Assembly: GCA_002338615.1 (NCBI GenBank)
Contig: DDIS01000152.1
Span: 1 to 7,603 of the forward strand
Length of the DNA stretch: 7,603 nt
From: Proteobacteria bacterium UBA1844
GTDB lineage: Bacteria > Pseudomonadota > Gammaproteobacteria > Steroidobacterales > Woeseiaceae
Direction of reading: 5' to 3'
Numbering within the stretch: position 1 is the stretch's first letter; each line of letters begins with the position of its first letter. Of the stretch, positions 1 through 6,259 are shown one piece after another. A program made the position numbers and the translations under genes. The notes beneath the pieces are model-generated. The model worked only from the letters and a program-made list of their open reading frames with translations. It was not told the origin of the DNA and made no database searches.

Positions 1-20
1 GAGCGCCGTCCCGGCGCGAT
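1..20 (+). repeat. REP-type palindrome, copy A (cut by window edge)
   Basis: This unit is the visible part of a REP element whose 5' head (GTAGGA in other copies) lies outside the window. It contains the hairpin GCGCCG-TCC-CGGCGC (3-17) followed by the conserved tail GAT (18-20). Reversed, it matches the copies at 6127-6150 and 6171-6196 except for one missing G in the loop. It points towards copy B with 16 bases between them, so A and B form an inverted pair downstream of the amino acid permease gene. REP units of this kind are normally moved by a RAYT transposase encoded elsewhere; none is seen here. Confidence 0.75.
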
Positions 21-36
21 TAGCCAATATGTCATT

Positions 37-60
37 TCGCGGCAAGATGCCGCTCCTACG
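37..60 (-). repeat. REP-type palindrome, copy B
   Basis: On the minus strand this unit reads CGTAGGA, then the hairpin GCGGCA-TCT-TGCCGC, then GA. It differs from copy E (6210-6233) by a single base in the loop. It belongs to the GCGGCA stem variant, whereas its partner copy A has the GCGCCG variant. It lies 21 bases beyond the stop codon of the amino acid permease gene, so its hairpin would form in the 3' end of that transcript. It may protect the mRNA from exonucleases, but it has no T-run and is not a classical terminator. Confidence 0.8.
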
Positions 61-81
61 CGCAATCCAGATACCGAGCGC

Positions 82-1464
82 CTATGAACCAAGACCGATG
101 TGGCTGTGGCGTACAGAGTAAGCGGCATAAACGAGCAGCCCGAAACCCATCCAGATTAGAAAATAAATCCAGGTAATTGCCGGCAGATTCACCATGAGGT
201 ACAGGCAAAAGAATACGCCGAGTAATGGCACCAAGGGACTCCATGGCACCTGGAACGGCCGCTTCAGGTTTGGCTGGCTCCGGCGCAATACAATGACACC
301 GACACACACAATGACAAACGCGAACAGTGTGCCGATGTTGACGAGATGCGCGATCGCACCGATCGGCGTAAAGCCGGCAGCACAGGCAGCAACTACGCCG
401 ATGAAAAGTATAACGATGCGCGGCGTGTGCGTACGTGCATTGACCGCTGCAAATCGCTCTGGCAGCAGTCCGTCCCTCGACATGGCGAACAGCACCCGCG
501 AGAGTCCGTAGTACATCACCAGCATGACTGACGTGAGCCCGGCGATCGCGCCAGCAGCCACCAGCGCGGCACCCCAGCGGAAACCGAGGTTGAGTAGCGC
601 TTCGGAGACGGGCGACGGGGTATTCAACGTGAAGTACGGCGCAATACCAGTAAGAAGCCCCGCAACCAACATATAAATTACGGTACAAACGGCGAGCGAG
701 CCGATAATACCGATCGGCATATTGCGTTGTGGATTGCGCGTTTCCTCCGCGGCGGTCGATACGGCGTCGAAGCCGATGTAGGCAAAAAATATCAGTGCTG
801 CACCATTGACGACGCCTTGCCAGCCAAACGGCAGAAATGGCGACCAGTTGTCCGGCTTGACATTGCCAGCCGCAATGACGATGAAGATCGCAATTGCAGC
901 CAGCTTGACAAACACGATGGCCGCATTGAAGCGCGCACTGTTGCGCACGCCGAAACTGAGCAGCAGCCCGAGCAGCGCGATAATGAGCATTGCCGGCAGA
1001 TTGACTACGCCACCGTTACCTGCGCCCGGCGCCGACAGTATTGCTGCCGGCAATTCGATGCCGGCGGCAGTCAACGCGTTGTTGAAATAGCCCGACCAGC
1101 CTACCGCCACGGCAGAGACGGCCATGCCGTACTCGAGGATCAGCGCCCAGCCAATGATCCATGCGACGATCTCGCCGAGCGCCGCGTAGGCATAGCCGTA
1201 TGCACTGCCACAGCCCCCCACCGTCGCGGCGAGTTCCGCATAACAGAGCCCCGCAAACGCGCAAGCGCAGCTCGCAAGAACGAACGACAAAACCAGAGCC
1301 GGCCCCGCCTGGGTCGCAGCCGCGACACCCGTGAGCACGAATACGCCGGCGCCAACAATTGCACCGATGCCGAGCAGTACAAGGTCGCCAGCGCCCAGGG
1401 TACGCAACAGCCCCGTCTCTCCATGAACATCAGCGCCGATCGTCTTGGTGCGAAACAAATTCAT
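82..1464 (-). CDS. APC-superfamily amino acid permease (cationic amino acid transporter type)
   Basis: The product is a 460-residue integral inner-membrane protein, predicted to import amino acids by secondary transport. The glycine-rich GIGAIVGAGVFVLTG at residues 32-46 is the broken-helix substrate site typical of the APC superfamily. FFAYIGFDAVSTAAEETRNP (227-246) and RDGLLP (330-335) are hallmarks of the cationic amino acid transporter/YfnA-like branch. The hydrophobic profile fits about 12 membrane helices, with a final pair at about 408-448. The length is normal for the family. The ATG start is preceded by GGGGA (1471-1475) with 6 bases of spacing. Where related transporters carry a plain GSAYTY motif, this one has GGCGSAYGY (83-91) and no preceding proline; the substrate is not predictable. 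It follows the efflux adaptor by 150 bases and could be transcribed separately. The family call is firm; the specific substrate is unknown. Confidence 0.93.
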   Translation of the reverse strand: MNLFRTKTIGADVHGETGLLRTLGAGDLVLLGIGAIVGAGVFVLTGVAAATQAGPALVLSFVLASCACAFAGLCYAELAATVGGCGSAYGYAYAALGEIVAWIIGWALILEYGMAVSAVAVGWSGYFNNALTAAGIELPAAILSAPGAGNGGVVNLPAMLIIALLGLLLSFGVRNSARFNAAIVFVKLAAIAIFIVIAAGNVKPDNWSPFLPFGWQGVVNGAALIFFAYIGFDAVSTAAEETRNPQRNMPIGIIGSLAVCTVIYMLVAGLLTGIAPYFTLNTPSPVSEALLNLGFRWGAALVAAGAIAGLTSVMLVMYYGLSRVLFAMSRDGLLPERFAAVNARTHTPRIVILFIGVVAACAAGFTPIGAIAHLVNIGTLFAFVIVCVGVIVLRRSQPNLKRPFQVPWSPLVPLLGVFFCLYLMVNLPAITWIYFLIWMGFGLLVYAAYSVRHSHIGLGS

Positions 1465-1614
1465 TGAAAGTCCCCATATGGCGATATGCCGATAAGGGAT
1501 GATACACGGTACGCGCTTTGGCCCCGAATCCAGGGCTAAACTGATCAGCTATTGTCGGACCAGCCCCGTCCAGGCATCAGCATTTCAACAGCAGGGCGAA
1601 CCCGGCACGGGACA

Positions 1615-2808
1615 CTAGCTCGCGCGTGCCAGCACGATTTTTACGTCGGCACCCTCTGTGAGATTTTCCGCACCGCGCACCGCAACCTTGTCACCGGCCT
1701 CCAGTTGCCCGGTTACGGCGATTAGCTCACCCGAGGAATCACCGATTGCGACCCTGACTTGCTCAGCCTTGTTTTCGGCATTAATGCGAAATACGAATGA
1801 GCCATTCGTCCGCAGAACAAGCGCATCGCGCGGGACAGTAAGGGACAGAGCTTTCGTCCGAATTGGTATCGCAACGCTTACGAGCTGGCCGACCGTCCAA
1901 TCGTTGCTGGCGTGCACAGGCAGGTCGATCCGCGCCTCGAATGTTTGCGAACGCACATCACCTGTGGGTACCAGCGCGCGTATGATCCCGGCGTGCTGTG
2001 ATTCAAGCGCGAATACATCGAGGGCCTGGCCGACCGTGGTGCGCGGCAAATGCTTGAGTGGCACAAAGGCGCGGACTTCGAGCGACAGTAAATCAGTCAT
2101 CTGGCCCAGCACCTCGCCGCGGGCGACTTCTTCGCCCGCGCGTCGTTCACGGCTGATAACGACGCCGGTGAACGGTGCCAGGATCTCGGTGCGCCGTATT
2201 TGCTCGTCGATCTGGCGAATCCGGACGCGGATAATATCCGCATCGCTCGCGGCAAGGTCGCGATTGGCCTCTGTTTGCTCGAGCTCGAATTCCGACACCA
2301 GCTTCTCGTTTTGTAATTCGCGCTGGCGGCGCAACTGGCTATTCAGCTGCCTGGTATTAATCTCGGCCCTCGCCAGCAGTGCTTCCTGTTCGTCGCGCTG
2401 CAAGACCAGCGATCGTTTGTCGACGCGTGCAATCGCCTGGCCTTGCTCGACCAGGGTGCCGGGTTCCGCAACCATTTCCAGCTGGCCTGCGACGCCGGCC
2501 GTTATCTGTACTTCGTTGCGGCTGTAAATGGTGCCGGGAACGGCAACGGTCGGCGCAAGTTCCGTACGTGAGACTTCGGCGACCTGCACGACGGCAGGTG
2601 ACTGCTGCGCGTGTGCGCTTGCCGAGGCGAGTGCCGCCGCACCGAGAAATATCGATCCCAGGAATGCCCGCAGGAGCGCCGTCCCCGGCGCGATCGGATC
2701 GTCATCGCGGCTGGAAGCCGCTGCCACGGGCATTTTTGAAATCGCTTCTGGCGACAGCAGTCCGGCAACGTTTGTCGAGCGGGTCTTGAAGAAGGAATTG
2801 TTATGCAT
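1615..2808 (-). CDS. RND efflux periplasmic adaptor (membrane fusion protein)
   Basis: This 397-residue protein is a HlyD/AcrA-type adaptor that would join the RND permease to an outer-membrane channel. A hydrophobic stretch at about 49-66, ending ASASAHA-QQ, looks like a signal peptide cleaved near residue 67. It is followed by the first half of the lipoyl domain (about 98-133), a helical hairpin rich in Gln, Arg and Glu (about 136-205), the second lipoyl half (APFTGVVISRERRAGEEV, 211-228), a beta-barrel (about 243-315) and a membrane-proximal domain to the end. There is no lipobox cysteine. The ATG start overlaps the permease stop by 8 bases and has GGAG 9 bases upstream, which favours translational coupling. 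The leader before the hydrophobic core is unusually long (about 47 residues) and acidic (DDD at 35-37); a later ATG at 2733 (Met26) is an alternative start. Residues 39-46 are encoded by a REP element. The substrate is unknown. Confidence 0.93.
   Translation of the reverse strand: MHNNSFFKTRSTNVAGLLSPEAISKMPVAAASSRDDDPIAPGTALLRAFLGSIFLGAAALASASAHAQQSPAVVQVAEVSRTELAPTVAVPGTIYSRNEVQITAGVAGQLEMVAEPGTLVEQGQAIARVDKRSLVLQRDEQEALLARAEINTRQLNSQLRRQRELQNEKLVSEFELEQTEANRDLAASDADIIRVRIRQIDEQIRRTEILAPFTGVVISRERRAGEEVARGEVLGQMTDLLSLEVRAFVPLKHLPRTTVGQALDVFALESQHAGIIRALVPTGDVRSQTFEARIDLPVHASNDWTVGQLVSVAIPIRTKALSLTVPRDALVLRTNGSFVFRINAENKAEQVRVAIGDSSGELIAVTGQLEAGDKVAVRGAENLTEGADVKIVLARAS
2671..2694 (+). repeat. 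REP-type palindrome, copy F, inside the adaptor coding sequence
   Basis: This is a complete REP unit with head CAGGA, hairpin GCGCCG-TCCC-CGGCGC (2676-2691) and tail GAT. Bases 2670-2694 are identical, in reverse complement, to intergenic copy C at 6127-6151, a 25-base match. It lies within the 5' part of the adaptor gene and is read in frame as IAPGTALL (residues 39-46), between the start region and the hydrophobic signal-peptide core. REP units are normally extragenic, so this position is unusual. Confidence 0.85.
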
Positions 2809-5800
2809 CAGCGGGGACTCCGGGTATGGATTTCGTGAGTAGCTGTCGCCCCCGCGTGAGGAGTTCCAGTGGTGGCAGACGCAGAATGCTCGGTATCAGG
2901 ACCAACGTGAACATCGCACTGACCAGCATGCCGCCGACAATTACCGCCGCAAGGCCACGGTAGATTTCGGAACCGACACCCGGAATGATGACCAGTGGCA
3001 GCATGCCGAAAATGCTCGTGAGTGTGCTCAGGTAGATTGGTCGGGCGCGCATGCGCACGGCTTTCGCTACGGATTCACTGCGATCCAGGCCTTTTGCCAT
3101 GCCGGTTCGGGTTTGCATCACGAGCAAAATAGCGTTGTTGACTACGAGGCCCAACAGGATCAGGAAGCCGATCATGGTTAACAGGTCCATTGCCTGGATT
3201 GTGAACAGGTTGAGAACGCGCAGGGCAATCACACCGCCAGCAATGGCGAGCGGCATCGATAACATGACGATCAGCGCATCGCGCAGCGAACGGAACATGG
3301 CCGCGAGAATCAGGAACAACACCACTGCGGCGGTCAGCAAATTGACCGACATTTTTGCGAAGGCCTGCTCGAGCCTGTCGGCAGTGCCGCGGTACTGGAG
3401 GCTCATGTCATCCGTCAGCAACGGCTGCAATTGCGGCCCCACAACTTCACGAAGGGTTTCCAGGGCCTCCTGCACCGTCATATCCGGCGGCGGCGTGACA
3501 CTCAGCGTCAGGGTTCGCTGACCGTCAACGCGCAGCAATTGTGTCGGGCCGACCGTGCGCCGAATTTCCGTCAACTCGCCGAGCGTCTGCAACCCCGCAA
3601 GCGGGGTGGCGATGGGTATCGCCGCGAGCTCCTCGGGCGAATTCCAGGTCGGCCCCTGGAGGATAATGTCCATACGATCATTGCCGTCGAAGTACTCACC
3701 AACGAAAGTGCCGCTCGTCATCGCACGTACGATGGTGGCGACGGAAGCGCGGTCGAGGCCGGCCGCGGTGATACGCCGGTCTATCGGTACCAGCTGCAAC
3801 TCGGGCTCTGCAATATTCAGGCTGGGTATCGGGCGCACCGTCGCACCCGGCACAGCCGCGTTGATTATCGGCATTGCCTTGACCGCGACCTCGGAGAGCA
3901 TATTGATGTCCGGCCCCTGCAGGTCGACGTTGATCGCACGGCCACCGTCAAAACCAAAATTCAGAAGTGATGATCGTTGTACAAATGCCTGTGTGTCGGG
4001 CAGGTCAATCAGCACTTCATCGCGTACGATATTTATCATCTCTTCGATCTGCTCAGGATCCTGCGGATAGATAAACAAGGCATTGAACGCGCCGAATGCC
4101 GAGAGATTGTAGCCGCGAATATGGGGTTCCTTTTCGTGTTCCATGTACGGGCGTAATCGCTCAACAATAGTGCCTGCAATTTCCTCACGCACCATGTCAA
4201 TAGTGCCGCCAGGCGGCATGCTGAAGAATGCATTCAAAGAATCGGCGGGCGCCTGTGGCAGCAGGTTTGCAGGTGGCAACAGCAGCACAACGGCAAGCAT
4301 CGAGCCACCGAGTAAGCCCACGATCCATGCACCACAACGCGCTTTCGTTCGCGTCAGGTGCATGACGAAGCCTGTCATGCGGGTCCACCATTCGCGCTTC
4401 GGATCGTCATCTTCTTTCTTGAGAATGAAGGATGCTGCAACCGGGAGTACCGTGATCGCTATAAGAAACGATGCAGAGACCGCGACGGCGATGGTCAGGG
4501 CCAGGTCCTCAAACAGCTGTCCTTCCATGCCGTCCATGAACAGGACGGGCAGGAAAATGGCGACGCTGGTCACGGTGGATGCGAACAGCGCGCCGGTAAT
4601 CTGCCGGGTACCTTTGGCGACCGCTTTTTGCAGGCCAATGCCCTGTTGTCGGCAGCGCACGATGTTCTCCAGCGTAACAATCGCGGCATCCATGACCAGG
4701 CCGACTGCAAAAGCCAGCCCGGCGAGCGAGATCACGTTCAGGGACTTGTCGAACAGGCGCAGGGCGACGAAAGCTACCAGCAGCGACAATGGAACCGTTG
4801 CGGTGACCAGAAAAGTCGCCCGGCGGCTACGCATCAGAAAATAAAGGACACCCACGGCGAGCAGCAGGCCAATGCCGAGGTTGCTACGAACCAGCGCTAT
4901 GGCCCGGCGAATGTGCACAGATGCATCAAAGCTGAGATCAATTTCAAGGCCGGCCTCTTTGAGCGGACCTGCATTGAGTTCGGCGATCGCGGCGTTTACG
5001 CCGTCGAGTATTTCTACGGTATTCGAGCCGTACTCGCGTTGCACTGTAATGTAGTAGGCCGGGTAACCGTTGCGCAGTGTAAATCCGTCCTGTTTGCGTG
5101 GCACGATACTGACTTCGGCGAGTTCGCTCAGGTAAATGGGTCGCTCGTTGCTCCAGCCAACGATAAGCTGCTTCAGTGCAGCGGGTTCGAACTGGCCAAC
5201 AAAGCGAACGGTGTACTGGCGACGACCCACGTCGGCAAAACCACCGGACGTATCGGTTGCGCGAGACACGACGGCGGCAATGTCGCTTATCTCCACGCCC
5301 AGCGCGGCGGCACGATAGGAATCAAACCTGATATGCAGTTCACGCGGTTGTTCGCCGGCCAGGTCCACGCGGGACACGCCGGGTATACGTGCAAGCCGCG
5401 GTTCAATTTCGTCTTCAATCAGCTTTTGGTAGCTGGCCAGTTCCTGGTTCGGATTGTTCGGCAGAGCGCGGACAAGCAGCGATGCCGCCCCGGGAGTCTG
5501 TTGCCCGCCACCGGCCGATACTTGCGGTTCGAGCGCGTCACCCGGCCGCGGCGGTGCCTGGGTCAAGTTGTTGATAACGTCGAGCTTGGCCTCCTGGATG
5601 TCGGTGCCAACCGCGAAAGTCAGGTTGACCCACCCGGTGCCACGCGCGATCCAGGAGTTAATGTTTGTGAGGCCCGGCGTGTTCTTGAGCACGTTTTCCT
5701 GCGGTTCGACGATATTGGCTTCCATCTCTTCGGGCGCTGCGGCGCGCCAGAAGTTGCCAATAGAAACCTGTGGCTCTTCAATCGTAGGGAGCAGTTGAAT

Positions 5801-5899
5801 CGGCAGCGACGCTATCGAGGTGATGCCGAATAGCGCGACGAGTGCCACAACGACGGCCACTGACGGCCAGTGACGAGTGCTAAGCTCGGTTAGACTCAT
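2801..5899 (-). CDS. RND-family efflux permease (inner-membrane pump)
   Basis: The product is a 1032-residue resistance-nodulation-division transporter, which uses the proton gradient to expel compounds from the periplasm or inner membrane. It has the standard internal duplication: TM1 at about 11-30, a large periplasmic porter/docking loop to about 337, TM2-TM7 to about 545, a second loop to about 850, and TM8-TM12 to about 1005. The family length is normal. TM4 reads GLVMDAAIVTLENI, so the usual Asp-Asp pair is Asp404-Ala405; TM10 reads LVVNNAILL, with Asn where AcrB has its key Lys. VRMRARPIYLSTL before TM11 is well conserved. The ATG at 5899 is preferred because GGGG lies 8 bases upstream and the protein then begins with the short cytoplasmic segment usual for RND pumps. 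An in-frame GTG at 5950 would add 17 residues. The gene overlaps the adaptor start by 8 bases, so the two form an operon. It could be a multidrug or other exporter; the substrate cannot be told. Confidence 0.94.
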   Translation of the reverse strand: MSLTELSTRHWPSVAVVVALVALFGITSIASLPIQLLPTIEEPQVSIGNFWRAAAPEEMEANIVEPQENVLKNTPGLTNINSWIARGTGWVNLTFAVGTDIQEAKLDVINNLTQAPPRPGDALEPQVSAGGGQQTPGAASLLVRALPNNPNQELASYQKLIEDEIEPRLARIPGVSRVDLAGEQPRELHIRFDSYRAAALGVEISDIAAVVSRATDTSGGFADVGRRQYTVRFVGQFEPAALKQLIVGWSNERPIYLSELAEVSIVPRKQDGFTLRNGYPAYYITVQREYGSNTVEILDGVNAAIAELNAGPLKEAGLEIDLSFDASVHIRRAIALVRSNLGIGLLLAVGVLYFLMRSRRATFLVTATVPLSLLVAFVALRLFDKSLNVISLAGLAFAVGLVMDAAIVTLENIVRCRQQGIGLQKAVAKGTRQITGALFASTVTSVAIFLPVLFMDGMEGQLFEDLALTIAVAVSASFLIAITVLPVAASFILKKEDDDPKREWWTRMTGFVMHLTRTKARCGAWIVGLLGGSMLAVVLLLPPANLLPQAPADSLNAFFSMPPGGTIDMVREEIAGTIVERLRPYMEHEKEPHIRGYNLSAFGAFNALFIYPQDPEQIEEMINIVRDEVLIDLPDTQAFVQRSSLLNFGFDGGRAINVDLQGPDINMLSEVAVKAMPIINAAVPGATVRPIPSLNIAEPELQLVPIDRRITAAGLDRASVATIVRAMTSGTFVGEYFDGNDRMDIILQGPTWNSPEELAAIPIATPLAGLQTLGELTEIRRTVGPTQLLRVDGQRTLTLSVTPPPDMTVQEALETLREVVGPQLQPLLTDDMSLQYRGTADRLEQAFAKMSVNLLTAAVVLFLILAAMFRSLRDALIVMLSMPLAIAGGVIALRVLNLFTIQAMDLLTMIGFLILLGLVVNNAILLVMQTRTGMAKGLDRSESVAKAVRMRARPIYLSTLTSIFGMLPLVIIPGVGSEIYRGLAAVIVGGMLVSAMFTLVLIPSILRLPPLELLTRGRQLLTKSIPGVPADA
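2818..2821 (-). promoter_or_regulatory. Ribosome binding site of the adaptor gene
   Basis: GGAG on the minus strand lies 9 bases before the ATG at 2808, inside the last codons of the permease gene. It supports the upstream start of the adaptor over the internal ATG at 2733, which has only a weaker AGAAG at longer spacing. Confidence 0.55.
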
Positions 5900-6126
5900 T
5901 ATTAGTGCCCCGCTAGTCCCCGGTATTGTTGTGACCGCAGGGCGGAGCACACGTTTAGAAGTTTTGGTTATGAGCGCGCCACAACCCGTGCTGTGAGTGA
6001 CGGCTGCAAAAACTTCGCGCCCGCGCCTGCAGGAATGCCCTATAGATGCGGGACCGGCCGAAAACGTTACACAGGACCGGGATCAGGGAGCTGACAGGTA
6101 GAACATCGTTGGCGCGGGCGCAGGCC
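5900..6126. other. Leader region of the efflux operon; no gene seen
   Basis: This stretch lies upstream of the permease start and left of the REP cluster. I found no convincing open reading frame, tRNA or other RNA gene in it. On the minus strand there are A/T-richer patches around 5950-5975 and 6005-6015 where a promoter could sit, but no pair of hexamers close to the sigma-70 consensus at proper spacing. No clear operator palindrome for a local repressor was recognised. The promoter of the pump operon is inferred to lie here only because the next gene upstream ends at 6260. Confidence 0.5.
5908..5911 (-). promoter_or_regulatory. Probable ribosome binding site of the RND permease gene
   Basis: GGGG on the minus strand lies 8 bases before the ATG at 5899. 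It is the main reason, together with the expected short N-terminal segment before TM1, for choosing this start rather than the in-frame GTG at 5950. Confidence 0.45.
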
Positions 6127-6150
6127 ATCGCGCCGGGGACGGCGCTCCTG
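6127..6150 (-). repeat. REP-type palindrome, copy C
   Basis: On the minus strand this unit reads CAGGA, hairpin GCGCCG-TCCC-CGGCGC, GAT. It matches copy D over 23 bases and the intragenic copy F over 25. It is in direct orientation with copy D, 44 bases start to start. A 7-base inverted pair, AACATCG (6102-6108) and CGATGTT (6159-6165), flanks it, but such a short pair may be chance. Confidence 0.85.
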
Positions 6151-6170
6151 CCGAGATACGATGTTGGGTT

Positions 6171-6196
6171 ATCGCGCCGGGGACGGCGCTCCTACG
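6171..6196 (-). repeat. REP-type palindrome, copy D (left arm of an inverted doublet)
   Basis: On the minus strand this unit reads CGTAGGA, hairpin GCGCCG-TCCC-CGGCGC, GAT. Its head faces that of copy E: GCTCCTACG (6188-6196) pairs perfectly with CGTAGGAGC (6209-6217) across a 12-base loop. D and E together are a REP doublet of the type called REPIN in Pseudomonas. Confidence 0.88.
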
Positions 6197-6209
6197 CATC
6201 GCGCAGTCC

Positions 6210-6233
6210 GTAGGAGCGGCATCCTGCCGCGAT
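6210..6233 (+). repeat. REP-type palindrome, copy E (right arm of an inverted doublet)
   Basis: This unit reads GTAGGA, hairpin GCGGCA-TCC-TGCCGC (6216-6230), GAT. It belongs to the same stem variant as copy B and differs from it by one loop base. It ends 27 bases from the stop codon of the DUF885 gene, so on the minus strand its hairpin and that of the D/E doublet would form in the 3' end of that gene's transcript. There is no T-run, so classical intrinsic termination is not supported. Confidence 0.88.
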
Positions 6234-6259
6234 ACAGCGTCGAAATGTATCCTCGCAAA

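Noticed and set aside
1..60. CRISPR array based on repeated GC-rich units
   Set aside because: The repeats occur in both orientations with irregular spacing and internal palindromes, which fits REP elements and not a CRISPR array.
1465..1614. Terminator or promoter in the gap between adaptor and amino acid permease genes
   Set aside because: The short CCCG-TGC-CGGG hairpin after the adaptor stop lacks a T-run. A TATCAT on the minus strand (1499-1504) could be a -10 box but has no convincing -35 at 16-18 bases. The small CATAT-GGCG-ATATG hairpin at 1475-1488 is too weak to interpret.
1658..2527. A 289-codon open frame on the plus strand opposite the adaptor
   Set aside because: The predicted protein is a low-complexity Ser/Arg/Thr-rich sequence without domain signs, and the opposite strand encodes a well-supported adaptor.
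4358..5833. A 491-codon open frame on the plus strand opposite the RND permease
   Set aside because: It is antisense to a clear RND gene with conserved motifs. Its product is rich in Cys, His, Arg and Gln with no recognisable domain, as expected for a mirror frame in high-GC DNA.
6030..6040. An 11-base match to 2659-2669 next to the intragenic REP
   Set aside because: Several 11-base matches are expected by chance in 7.6 kb, and the flanks do not extend the similarity or form the REP hairpin.
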